From Bacteroidota bacterium (lineage in GTDB: Bacteria > Bacteroidota > Bacteroidia > Cytophagales > Hymenobacteraceae): a stretch of 11,209 nucleotides of DNA. A program made the position numbers and the translations under genes. Location: positions 1 through 11,209 of the forward strand of contig JAFADQ010000210.1 of NCBI GenBank assembly GCA_023424725.1, written 5' to 3'. Under the pieces are notes generated by a model. The model searched no databases, was not told where the DNA came from, and was given only the letters and a program-made list of their open reading frames with translations. Shown here one piece after another: positions 1 through 7,355 of the stretch (position 1 is the stretch's first letter; each line of letters starts with the position of its first letter).

Positions 1-10
1 TCATCAGAAC

Positions 11-40
11 CAGATTGCCGCGCTACCGCTCGCAACGACA
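11..40. repeat. Degenerate copy of a dispersed palindromic intergenic repeat
   Basis: The stretch starts CAGATTGC and ends GCTCGCAACGACA. It closely resembles a short palindromic repeat I remember from intergenic regions of many bacteria, of the form CAGATTGC-TTCGCT-CGCTCGCAATGACA. The ends TTGC (15-18) and GCAA (32-35) are complementary, and GCG (20-22) can pair with CGC (27-29), so an imperfect hairpin is possible. A further GAAGCAAT at 42-49 echoes one arm. The family match is from memory and only one copy this good is visible here. Confidence 0.45.
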
Positions 41-129
41 TGAAGCAATGATTTTCGACTCCAAAATTAAAATTTAAACATGGTCTAAATAACCATACAC
101 CAAACCCAAGCTAACCTGTCCAAAAAGTG

Positions 130-137
130 TATCTTTG
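130..137 (+). promoter_or_regulatory. Bacteroidetes -7 promoter element for nhaA
   Basis: TATCTTTG is a perfect match to the Bacteroidetes -7 consensus TAnnTTTG. No TTG -33 box is visible at the expected 17-23 nt upstream, so support rests on the -7 box and its position just ahead of the gene. Transcription would begin around 141-145, giving nhaA a leader of about 20 nt or less. Confidence 0.6.
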
Positions 138-159
138 CAAAAAAGCATGATTGCAGAGA

Positions 160-1485
160 ATGAAAGGAGAAAAGACTTACCCAATTGATATTTTAACCCG
201 GCCGATCCAAAAATTTATACAAAACGAAAAAGCTGGAGGTATTGTACTGGGTATAAGCGTTATTATAGCCTTAATTCTCGCTAATTCGCCTCTGGCGCAC
301 GAATACCATCATTTTTTCGAACATAAAATCGGTTTCCAGTTCGACGGAAAAAGCTACCTCGAATACAGCCTCCACCATTGGATAAACGATGGGTTAATGG
401 CTGTTTTCTTTTTTGTGGTTGGCCTGGAACTGAAAGGAGAAATGGTAGCCGGCGAACTATCTAACCCAAGAAAAGCCCTTCTGCCCATTGGGGCAGCCAT
501 TGGAGGAATGGTGGTTCCCGCAACCATCTATTTACTCCTGAACCCAACAGGAGAAGCACAAAGCGGCTGGGGAATTCCAATGGCTACGGATATTGCTTTT
601 GCTTTAGGAATTTTATATTTATTAGGAAACAAAGTACCCTTATCGCTAAAAGTATTTTTAACTGCTCTGGCTATTGTAGACGATTTAGGCGCGGTGCTGG
701 TAATCGCTTTTTTTTACACTTCGGATATTTCGGTTACAAGCCTTGCGATTGGTTTTGGATTACTGTTAATAATGTACATCGGAAACAAAATGGGAATCCG
801 GAATGTGCTGTTTTACGCTATACTCGGGATTATCGGCGTCTGGACGGCCTTTTTACTTTCGGGAGTTCACGCTACTATTGCCGCTGTACTCGCCGCGTTT
901 ATGATTCCGGCCGATATGAGAATTAATGAAAACGTGTATATAACCAAGCTTCAGAAATATCTTTCTGATTTTAAGGCAATAGACCTCACCGATAAAATAC
1001 CGGCACTTACAAACGAACAATTACATATACTAGACGAGATTAAGAAAGACACGAACCAAATAATTCCACCTTTGCAACGGCTGGTACACGCCATGCACCC
1101 GTTCGTTGCATTCGTGGTAATACCGATCTTCGCATTAGCGAACGCGGGCGTTTCGGTTGCCGTAGATGTAGAGCAATTGTTTAATACTAATATAGCTTTA
1201 GGCGCTGCCCTTGGCCTTGTGGTCGGGAAAGTTGTAGGCATTTGCGGCATCACTATACTGCTTGTTAAATTAAAAGTAGCGCCGTATCCGGCCGGAATGA
1301 ACGTGAGAAACCTTTTCGGACTCAGCTTGTTAGGATCTATTGGTTTTACTATGTCTTTGTTTATAACTTCTTTAGCTTTTTCAAACCAAGAATTTATAAC
1401 CCAGGCTAAAATCGGGATTTTTTCTGCCTCTATAATTGGTGGAATCGCTGGGTATTTAGTGTTGAGAAACCAACCTGAAAGCTAA
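160..1485 (+). CDS. nhaA: NhaA-family Na+/H+ antiporter
   Basis: Inner-membrane electrogenic antiporter that expels Na+ (or Li+) in exchange for protons, supporting salt tolerance and alkaline pH control. Numbered from the ATG at 160 (441 aa), the signature blocks are NDGLMAVFFFVVGLELKGE near 76-94, ATDIAFALG at 142-150 (Asp144, matching E. coli Asp133), and AIVDDLGAV at 171-179, whose Asp174/Asp175 match the ion-binding pair Asp163/164. Lys357 in LGLVVGKVVGI matches E. coli Lys300. About a dozen hydrophobic segments are visible. It is about 50 residues longer than the 388-aa E. coli protein, mainly through a polar insert near 255-305. An in-frame TTG at 151 would add three residues; I prefer the ATG. 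The gene looks more A/T-rich than the antiporter at 7751-8995. It has its own -7 box and stands alone. Family assignment is secure; ion preference is inferred. Confidence 0.96.
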   Translation: MKGEKTYPIDILTRPIQKFIQNEKAGGIVLGISVIIALILANSPLAHEYHHFFEHKIGFQFDGKSYLEYSLHHWINDGLMAVFFFVVGLELKGEMVAGELSNPRKALLPIGAAIGGMVVPATIYLLLNPTGEAQSGWGIPMATDIAFALGILYLLGNKVPLSLKVFLTALAIVDDLGAVLVIAFFYTSDISVTSLAIGFGLLLIMYIGNKMGIRNVLFYAILGIIGVWTAFLLSGVHATIAAVLAAFMIPADMRINENVYITKLQKYLSDFKAIDLTDKIPALTNEQLHILDEIKKDTNQIIPPLQRLVHAMHPFVAFVVIPIFALANAGVSVAVDVEQLFNTNIALGAALGLVVGKVVGICGITILLVKLKVAPYPAGMNVRNLFGLSLLGSIGFTMSLFITSLAFSNQEFITQAKIGIFSASIIGGIAGYLVLRNQPES

Positions 1486-1550
1486 TTCCAGCGCAAAAAC
1501 ACATGGCATGAGCAAGGTTATCGCTCTGATTTTATTGTGCAACGCCTCTG

Positions 1551-1567
1551 TTTTTGCCCGCTACAGC
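1551..1567 (+). repeat. Intergenic motif TTTTTGCCCGYTACAGC, copy 1
   Basis: This 17-mer is identical at 16 of 17 positions to 3460-3476. It begins 66 nt past the nhaA stop; the second copy begins 74 nt past the stop of the following antiporter. Function unknown. Confidence 0.5.
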
Positions 1568-1791
1568 TTTTATTAGCAGTTCTCGCTAAACTTTCTCTGC
1601 CATGCTAACATTGCGTATATAACCGAAAATCTGTTGCACTTTTAACAAGTGGTTACAGAACCTGTAATTCAACCTGAAGAGAATAACAGAGATGGAAGCC
1701 TGCGTTATAATTGCTGATAAAAACACCATTAATGGCGGCTTGCCCAGCGTTACAATGGTTGCTAAAATTAGATTCAAGTTACTGGTTAACC

Positions 1792-1818
1792 TTGGCCATA
1801 TCTGCTATAGCATCTTTG
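1792..1818 (+). promoter_or_regulatory. Weak candidate promoter for the 1890 antiporter gene
   Basis: CATCTTTG (1811-1818) differs from the TAnnTTTG -7 consensus only in its first base, and TTG at 1792-1794 could be the -33 box, although the 16-nt spacing is short. A start here would leave a leader of about 65 nt. It is the best match in the gap but not a strong one. Confidence 0.3.
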
Positions 1819-1889
1819 CGTTATATCCGGAAATTAATGATTTCTGTTTTAAGTTGAAAAATTTATTGCATTACTCCCAAAAATAAAAT

Positions 1890-3386
1890 ATGCCTGTACA
1901 GATTGAGACTATTCTGTTAGTTCTGTCCGTCTTGTTTTTTCTTAGCATTCTTGCCGGAAAAGCGAGTTCGAGATTTGGCGTTCCAGCCTTGCTATTGTTT
2001 TTAGGCGTGGGGATGCTATTCGGCAGCGCAGGGTTAGGTATCCAGTTCGAAAACATCCTGTTCGCGCAGATAATCGGCACGGTAGCGCTGTGTATTATTC
2101 TTTTCTCAGGCGGTTTAGATACAAGCATTGCAGAAATACGGCCGGTGTTACCTCAGGGTATCGTGCTGGCCACTATTGGAGTTCTTTTAACCGCAATTTT
2201 TACCGGTGTGCTGGTTTGGTGGGTTTTAGGAATGACGATGGCATCTGCAGGTATTGGCTTTTTAACATCTTTGCTGCTGGCCGCCACCATGGCCTCTACC
2301 GATTCTGCTTCGGTTTTTTCAATTCTGCGTTCTAAAGGCCTGCACCTCAAAAACAACCTCCGGCCCCTACTGGAACTGGAAAGCGGAAGTAACGACCCGA
2401 TGGCTTATGTGCTGGTTATCACCCTGATAAGCATTATTAATGTAGGCGGCGAGCCAAACTACTGGATGGCGGCCGGCACGTTGCTTCTGCAACTTGCCAT
2501 TGGCGGTGTTTCGGGGTATTTATTTGGCAGAATGGCTGTTTATTTAATAAACCGTATCCGGATCGGCAACGATTCTTTATACCCCATTCTGGCGTTTACG
2601 GTTTGTATTTTCATTTTTTCGTTTACCTATTTTATTAAAGGAAACGGATTTCTGGCCGTGTATATAGGGGGGCTGGTAATTGGTAATTCTAAATTTGTGC
2701 ATAAACGCTCGGCGCTTAATTTTTTCGATGGCCTGGCCTGGATGTCGCAGTTGGTTTTGTTTCTCACCTTAGGTTTACTCGTAAACCCGTACGAATTGCT
2801 GCCAGTGATGGTGCCAGGCCTAATTATCAGTTTCCTGATGATTTTTTTCGCCCGCCCGCTAACCGTTTTTTTGTGCCTGCTGCCCTTCCGCAAGATGCAG
2901 CTGCCCGATAAAACCTATATCTCGTGGGTTGGTTTACGCGGCGCCGTGCCTATTATTTTTGCTATATTTCCGCTCGTAGAAAATGTTCCTCATGCGGATC
3001 TTATATTCAATATCGTTTTCTTATGTACCCTGGTTTCGCTAATAGTGCAGGGCACCTCGCTTCCGTTAATAGCGCGTTGGCTTAACCTGGCAGAAAAACC
3101 AAGGCAAATAAAGAAACTCAGGAATTTTGATGTCGATTTTTCGTCTGATATAAAATCTGTTACATCCGAAATTGAAATTACCGAAGACATTCTCAAAAAT
3201 GGGAACGAGTTAATACACCTGCCGTTCCCTGAAAAAACGCTGGTGGTAATGGTAAACCGCGACGATAAATATTTTATACCCAAAGGCAAAACTACCTTAT
3301 ATGCTAAGGATAAAATTTTGGTTATAGCCGATGACCACGAAACCTTAATGGAAACGTACAAAAACTTAGGAATTGAAGAAGGTTAG
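1890..3386 (+). CDS. nhaP2: CPA1 potassium/proton antiporter with C-terminal RCK_C (NhaP2/CvrA type)
   Basis: Membrane cation/proton antiporter of 498 aa, likely exporting K+ (or Na+) in exchange for protons. Roughly twelve hydrophobic segments fill residues 5-400. CPA1 motifs are present: FSGGLD at 72-77, AATMASTDSASVF at 131-143, LESGSNDPMAY at 163-173 with the ion-binding Asn168-Asp169 pair, and SWVGLRGAVP at 345-354. Residues about 424-492 form an RCK_C (TrkA-C) regulatory domain: a short strand-rich module around HLPFPEKTLVVMVNRDDKYFIPKG ending in KDKILVIA. The larger E. coli NhaP2 (about 578 aa) has an extra C-terminal CorC-type domain that is absent here. The ATG at 1890 follows an A-rich stretch without a Shine-Dalgarno, usual in this phylum. 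Family is clear; the transported ion and the ligand of the RCK_C domain are inferred. Confidence 0.92.
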   Translation: MPVQIETILLVLSVLFFLSILAGKASSRFGVPALLLFLGVGMLFGSAGLGIQFENILFAQIIGTVALCIILFSGGLDTSIAEIRPVLPQGIVLATIGVLLTAIFTGVLVWWVLGMTMASAGIGFLTSLLLAATMASTDSASVFSILRSKGLHLKNNLRPLLELESGSNDPMAYVLVITLISIINVGGEPNYWMAAGTLLLQLAIGGVSGYLFGRMAVYLINRIRIGNDSLYPILAFTVCIFIFSFTYFIKGNGFLAVYIGGLVIGNSKFVHKRSALNFFDGLAWMSQLVLFLTLGLLVNPYELLPVMVPGLIISFLMIFFARPLTVFLCLLPFRKMQLPDKTYISWVGLRGAVPIIFAIFPLVENVPHADLIFNIVFLCTLVSLIVQGTSLPLIARWLNLAEKPRQIKKLRNFDVDFSSDIKSVTSEIEITEDILKNGNELIHLPFPEKTLVVMVNRDDKYFIPKGKTTLYAKDKILVIADDHETLMETYKNLGIEEG

Positions 3387-3459
3387 AGAAGCCCGGAAGC
3401 AGAGTTGCCGGCTTGGTAACCTGTATTAGCGCAGGTTTATTTACTGCCTCGCGCGCGGT

Positions 3460-3476
3460 TTTTTGCCCGTTACAGC
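3460..3476 (+). repeat. Intergenic motif TTTTTGCCCGYTACAGC, copy 2
   Basis: Near-identical partner of 1551-1567 (one C/T difference), beginning 74 nt past the antiporter stop. A third, diverged copy with one inserted base and one substitution lies at 3764-3782, and the first ten bases recur at 7351-7360 at the end of the secDF terminator. Confidence 0.5.
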
Positions 3477-3565
3477 CTGCGCGGTTCCGGTAATTGCAGC
3501 TAAGTATAACATACAACTTTTACCCTAACCCGGTACCGTAACATTTCTGTAAGCTAAATCAGGAA

Positions 3566-3640
3566 GCACTAATCTGCGCCAATGCCCACCTCTTTATAGG
3601 CAAATTTACTGAATTGATTACCAGTGGGTTACATTAGTGC
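3566..3640. repeat. Nested inverted repeat
   Basis: GCACTAAT (3566-3573) is perfectly complementary to ATTAGTGC (3633-3640). Inside it, CCCAC (3586-3590) pairs with GTGGG (3624-3628). The outer spacer is 59 nt. It could be a folded RNA element or the worn remains of a miniature repeat; no coding potential is seen. Confidence 0.4.
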
Positions 3641-3823
3641 CGGCTGAGTTGTATTATAATGAATACAGGCTTAATTAATATGCTTTCCGTTAAGAAGTGG
3701 GTTAAAGCGTGTAAAACCGCAGGCCTTTTTTTATGCGAATAGAAATTTGCCTTGCAGCGGCCATTTTTTGCCCTGTTAAAGCATAAATTATAAATACCTG
3801 TTCCATTTGTAAAAGGAAAAGTA

Positions 3824-3831
3824 TAAATTTG
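3824..3831 (+). promoter_or_regulatory. Bacteroidetes -7 promoter element for the 3860 gene
   Basis: TAAATTTG is a perfect TAnnTTTG match. A TTTG at 3806-3809 could be the -33 box, although 14 nt is shorter than usual. Transcription would start near 3836-3838, about 22 nt ahead of the ATG at 3860. Confidence 0.6.
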
Positions 3832-3859
3832 CAGTTGAACTAAAATTATTCCGGCTCTG

Positions 3860-4240
3860 ATGCTGCCTTTTTTGCGCTTTACAGATTACATGAAGTTGAT
3901 GCTTCTGGCCATGACCGTGGCCACGGTATCGCTCATGAATCAGCGCCAGATTGCCGTATTGCAGCAATTGCCGGTATCTACGCAGCAAGGCGCCAAGCAG
4001 GTTTCTGAAGAAGACGCCTCGCGCAAAACGGTAGTTTACCAAAAAGTTTGTTTCGAGGCTACTCCAGGTTTTGCGGTACCATTTCCCGATGCCGAACTAT
4101 CGGGCATTCTTCCTTTAGCTTTCTGGCAGCCTGTTTCTGTTGCAACAGATAGTTTTTTGGCCTCTACAGGCACTTTAAGCGGCATTCCGGCTGCCCTTGC
4201 CGGTATGCTGGCCGGCACAATCCTTACGCGGGCTCCGTAG
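3860..4240 (+). CDS. Small protein of unknown function, probably exported or membrane-anchored
   Basis: I do not recognise this 126-aa protein. Its N-terminus has a basic/hydrophobic stretch, with Lys12 followed by LMLLAMTVATVSLM (13-26), which could be a signal peptide or single anchor. If the second ATG at 3890 is the true start, the protein has 116 aa and this segment becomes a textbook N-terminal signal. A polar, Gln/Glu-rich section (27-60) and a hydrophobic, Gly/Ala-rich end (about 80-126, ending SGIPAALAGMLAGTILTRAP) follow. There is a single Cys (66), so no lipobox. Support for a real gene: a perfect -7 box 29 nt upstream, codon choice like the neighbouring secDF (GCC, CAG, GGC, TCG mixed with TTA, GAA), and tight placement 97 nt ahead of secDF. 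Overlapping minus-strand frames are shorter and featureless. A link to SecDF is conceivable only from position. Confidence 0.65.
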   Translation: MLPFLRFTDYMKLMLLAMTVATVSLMNQRQIAVLQQLPVSTQQGAKQVSEEDASRKTVVYQKVCFEATPGFAVPFPDAELSGILPLAFWQPVSVATDSFLASTGTLSGIPAALAGMLAGTILTRAP

Positions 4241-4269
4241 TTTCCATTCTTTTTCGGCCTGTAATTCTC

Positions 4270-4292
4270 TTACTTTGCCAGTTCCCGGCAAA
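4270..4292 (+). promoter_or_regulatory. Candidate secDF promoter overlapped by an inverted repeat
   Basis: TTACTTTG (4270-4277) differs from TAnnTTTG at one position and lies 60 nt before the secDF ATG. TTTGCC (4274-4279) and GGCAAA (4287-4292) form a perfect 6-bp inverted repeat with a 7-nt loop, covering the end of the -7 box and the expected start site. It could be an operator, a 5' hairpin or chance. There is no T run, so a terminator is unlikely. secDF might instead be read from the promoter at 3824. Confidence 0.35.
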
Positions 4293-4337
4293 AGTATATT
4301 CTATTTATTGAAATCAATTTTTTGTTAATAAACACTC

Positions 4338-7298
4338 ATGCGTAATAAAACATTTATTATTGGGGTGGCGGTTGTGGTAGCGCTTTTGTGCTTGTATCAC
4401 CTGTCGTTCACCTTTGTTGCCCGTAGCGTAGAAAAAGACGCCGTGCAATTTGCCACCGACGAGTCCGGTAATCTGGACCGCCGCAAGCAGCAGCAATACC
4501 TCGATTCGTTATACCGTGTTCCGGTTTGGATGGGGTTCACCTTTCAGGAAATAAAGCAACACGAGCTTGGCCTTGGTCTCGATTTAAAAGGCGGAATGCA
4601 CGTAACGATGGAAGTATCGCCGGTAGAGATTATTCAGGGTCTTGCCGGAAACAGCAAAAATCCACAGTTTTTGGCCGCCCTTAAAAAAGCCAACGAGCGC
4701 CAGCGCAATAGCCAGGAAAGCTTTGTATCGCTTTTTGGCCGCGCTTACGAAGAAGAAGTTCCAAACGGGCGCCTGTCGGCTATTTTTGCCAACAACGCCA
4801 ACAAAGGCCGCATTAATTACGATACTCCAAACAGCGATATTCTGGCTATGCTGGAAGGCGAAGTAGACGAAGCTATAGAGCGCTCTTTCGATATCCTTCG
4901 TACCCGTATCGATAAGTTCGGTACTACGCAGCCAAACATACAGCGCCAGAAGGGCACCGGCCGCATACAAATAGAATTGCCGGGCGTAGATAACCCGGCC
5001 CGTGTGCGCAAATTGCTTCAGGGAACAGCAGAACTCGAATTCCTGGAAGTGTATACCACCAACGAGATTGCTCCTTACTTTAATCAGCTTAACGATTTGC
5101 TGGTGAAGAAAGAAGCCGCTTCTGCCATTGCCAACAACAATGTTTTAGCTGATGCTACTACAACCGATACGGCAGCTACCGCCGAAACCGACCTGGCAGC
5201 TCAGCTTAGCGGCGAAACCGCCGGCACCGATTCTGCCACCGCGCAAGCAGATTCGCTGAACACAAAGCAAAGCACTCTTCTGGCAGATATTTTTAAGTTT
5301 ACTTACTACGGACCAGCAGCCAGCTTACGCGATACTTCGCGTGTAAACCGCCTGCTTGCCAGCAACGATGTAAAAGGTCTTTTCCCTTCTAACATGAAGT
5401 TTTTATGGGATGCCAAACCAACTACGCTTAACGGACAGCCCGGCGGAGAAGAAATTTTACAGTTGTATGCGGTAAAGAAAGGCCGCGGCGGCAAAGCGCC
5501 CTTAACCGGCGAGTACATTACGGATGCCCGTCAGGATTTCGGACAAACAGGGCAGCCCGAAGTAAGCATGACCATGAACTCTACCGGCGCAAAAAGATGG
5601 AAAAAACTTACCGGCGATAACGTAGGCCGTAACATCGCCATCGTGCTGGACGATAACGTGTACTCTGCCCCAACTGTAAACCAGGAGATCAGCGGCGGTA
5701 GCTCCAGCATTAGCGGAAACTTTACCATAGAAGAAGCCCAGGACCTTGCTCAGGTGCTGAAGGCCGGTAAACTTCCAGCTCCAACCCGTATTGTAGAAGA
5801 AGCCGTAGTTGGTCCGTCTTTAGGTCAGGAAGCTATAAGCCAGGGCCTGCTGTCTACACTGGGCGGCCTTGCATTGGTTGTGCTGTTTATGGTAATGTAC
5901 TACAACCGCGGTGGCTGGATAGCTAATTTCGCCCTATTAATAAACGTATTCTTTATTCTGGGTGTGCTGTCGCAGTTTGGCGCCGCGTTAACCCTTCCGG
6001 GTATTGCCGGTATCGTTCTTACTTTGGGTATTGCCGTAGATGCCAACGTACTAATATTTGAGCGAATAAAGGAAGAAATGCGTCAAAACCCCGGTATGGC
6101 CGTGAAAGACGCTATCGCCAAAGGGTACGACCGTGCTTTCAGCTCTATCTTCGACTCTAACGTTACCAGTATCCTGGTTGCCATTATCCTGTATTACTTT
6201 GGCACCGGTCCGGTGAAAGGCTTTGCCATTACGCTTATTATCGGTATCGTATTCTCGTTCCTTACGGCTGTATATATCACAAGGCTAATTCTTGACTGGA
6301 TGGCCGAGCGCGGCAAGGCCGATACGCTGCGCCTGGAAACCCCGATGAGCCGTTCTATGTACAGAAGAACCAATATTAACTTTGTGGGCAACCGCAAAAA
6401 AATATATCTGTTCTCGGGTGCTGTAATCGCGGCCGGTTTTATAGCGGCAGTTATTAACGGCGGCTTCGATTTGGGGGTAGATTTTAAAGGAGGCCGTTCT
6501 TATGTAGTGCAGTTCGATAAGGAAATGGTAGCCTCTGATGTGCGCGCAAACCTGATCGATGACTTACAGGGCGCCGGAATCGAGGTGAAAACTTACGGCG
6601 CACCCGACCGTCTGAAGATCACTACCAGTTACCTGGCCGAAGACGAATCGCAGGAAGCAGACGAAACCGTTAAAAACGCCCTAATGGGAGGTTTAGAGGA
6701 GTATAGCAGCCTGAACCCGAATGTGTTGAGCACGGCAAAAGTAGGCGCTACCATGGCCGATGATATTCAGCGCACCTCGCAAGTGGCCATTGTGCTCTCT
6801 ATTCTGGCTATTTTCTTGTATATCTTACTTCGTTTCCGGAAGTGGCAATACAGCTTCGGCGCTGTTGTGGCACTTACCCACGACGTTATTGTGGTGTTTG
6901 CCATGATCGCCATTGCCGGTTTGTTTGGCTTTAGCTTCGAGATAGACCAGATCATGATCGCGGCTCTGCTTACCCTGGTAGGTTATTCTATTAACGATAC
7001 GGTGGTAGTGTTTGACCGTGTGCGCGAAGAAGTAGCCCTTAACCCCCGCGAACCAGAAGAATCGGTAGTGAATCGTGCCATAAACGTTACCCTTAGCCGT
7101 ACTTTCGTTACATCGCTTACGGTATTTGTGGTAGTGGTAGTGTTGCTTATATTTGGCGGCGAGGTAATGCGCGGTTTTGCCTTTGCTCTGGTAGTTGGGG
7201 TAATCTTCGGTACCTACTCGTCTATTTGTATCGCAACGCCGCTCGCATTAGATCTGATGAAGAAAAAGAAAGAAGAAAAAGTAACTGTTAATGCTTAA
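4338..7298 (+). CDS. secDF: Fused protein translocase subunit SecDF
   Basis: Inner-membrane accessory subunit of the Sec translocon. It uses the ion-motive force to draw preproteins out on the periplasmic side. At 986 aa it joins SecD and SecF, as is usual in Bacteroidetes. Order: first membrane segment (about 5-28); SecD head with LGLGLDLKGG (77-86), FGTTQPNIQ (194-202) and RIQIELPG (209-216); a low-complexity Ala/Thr/Asp-rich stretch (about 262-312); the rest of the periplasmic head to about 495; SecD membrane block with LTLGIAVDANVLIFERIKEE (561-580); SecF segment from about 688 with LGVDFKGG (712-719); and SecF membrane block with TLVGYSINDTVVVFDRVREE (879-898). Asp568 and Asp887 are the conserved membrane acidic residues of the two halves. 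The C-terminus is a basic tail (KKKKEEK). The ATG at 4338 has an A/T-rich lead without a Shine-Dalgarno. No frameshift or missing motif is seen. Confidence 0.97.
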   Translation: MRNKTFIIGVAVVVALLCLYHLSFTFVARSVEKDAVQFATDESGNLDRRKQQQYLDSLYRVPVWMGFTFQEIKQHELGLGLDLKGGMHVTMEVSPVEIIQGLAGNSKNPQFLAALKKANERQRNSQESFVSLFGRAYEEEVPNGRLSAIFANNANKGRINYDTPNSDILAMLEGEVDEAIERSFDILRTRIDKFGTTQPNIQRQKGTGRIQIELPGVDNPARVRKLLQGTAELEFLEVYTTNEIAPYFNQLNDLLVKKEAASAIANNNVLADATTTDTAATAETDLAAQLSGETAGTDSATAQADSLNTKQSTLLADIFKFTYYGPAASLRDTSRVNRLLASNDVKGLFPSNMKFLWDAKPTTLNGQPGGEEILQLYAVKKGRGGKAPLTGEYITDARQDFGQTGQPEVSMTMNSTGAKRWKKLTGDNVGRNIAIVLDDNVYSAPTVNQEISGGSSSISGNFTIEEAQDLAQVLKAGKLPAPTRIVEEAVVGPSLGQEAISQGLLSTLGGLALVVLFMVMYYNRGGWIANFALLINVFFILGVLSQFGAALTLPGIAGIVLTLGIAVDANVLIFERIKEEMRQNPGMAVKDAIAKGYDRAFSSIFDSNVTSILVAIILYYFGTGPVKGFAITLIIGIVFSFLTAVYITRLILDWMAERGKADTLRLETPMSRSMYRRTNINFVGNRKKIYLFSGAVIAAGFIAAVINGGFDLGVDFKGGRSYVVQFDKEMVASDVRANLIDDLQGAGIEVKTYGAPDRLKITTSYLAEDESQEADETVKNALMGGLEEYSSLNPNVLSTAKVGATMADDIQRTSQVAIVLSILAIFLYILLRFRKWQYSFGAVVALTHDVIVVFAMIAIAGLFGFSFEIDQIMIAALLTLVGYSINDTVVVFDRVREEVALNPREPEESVVNRAINVTLSRTFVTSLTVFVVVVVLLIFGGEVMRGFAFALVVGVIFGTYSSICIATPLALDLMKKKKEEKVTVNA

Positions 7299-7319
7299 CA
7301 AGTTCGTTCTTTAAAACCA

Positions 7320-7355
7320 AAGGCCGGTTTCTGATGCAGAAACCGGCTTTTTTTT
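7320..7355 (+). terminator. Rho-independent terminator of secDF
   Basis: GCCGGTTTC (7323-7331) pairs perfectly with GAAACCGGC (7339-7347) around a 7-nt loop, and the stem can be lengthened by a G-U and two A-T pairs. Eight T residues (7348-7355) follow directly. The stem begins about 22 nt past the secDF stop codon. The A-rich lead (AACCAAAGG) is weaker as a reverse terminator. Confidence 0.92.

Larger units (their letters stand above)
1486..1889. other. Intergenic region, no convincing gene
   Basis: This 404-nt gap separates nhaA from the next antiporter gene. It holds a weak hairpin (GAGC 1510-1513 with GCTC 1523-1526) followed by a T-rich run, possibly a poor terminator for nhaA, and one copy of the recurring motif TTTTTGCCCGCTACAGC (1551-1567). 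Open frames of about 60 codons on both strands show no recognisable family, hydrophobic pattern or start context and look fortuitous. Confidence 0.6.
3387..3823. other. Intergenic region with several inverted repeats, no convincing gene
   Basis: After the antiporter stop come two small hairpins: AAGCCCGG (3389-3396) with CCGGCTT (3408-3414), one base bulged, and AACCTG (3418-3423) with CAGGTT (3432-3437). Either could be a weak terminator, but neither has a proper T run. Next come motif copy 2 (3460-3476), a nested inverted repeat (3566-3640) and a diverged motif copy (3764-3782). A minus-strand frame at 3322-3516 overlaps the end of the antiporter gene and has no recognisable content. Confidence 0.55.

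Noticed and set aside
138..159. A Li+/Na+-type riboswitch ahead of nhaA
   Set aside because: The interval between the -7 box and the start codon is about 20 nt, too short to hold a riboswitch.
1586..1886. Open frames of about 60 codons on both strands between nhaA and the next antiporter
   Set aside because: No recognisable family, no good start context and no promoter in front; the plus and minus frames overlap each other, as expected by chance.
3788..4218. Two minus-strand frames opposite the small gene at 3860-4240
   Set aside because: They are shorter than the plus-strand frame, lack a promoter and have no sensible protein features; the plus strand has the -7 box and the signal-like segment.
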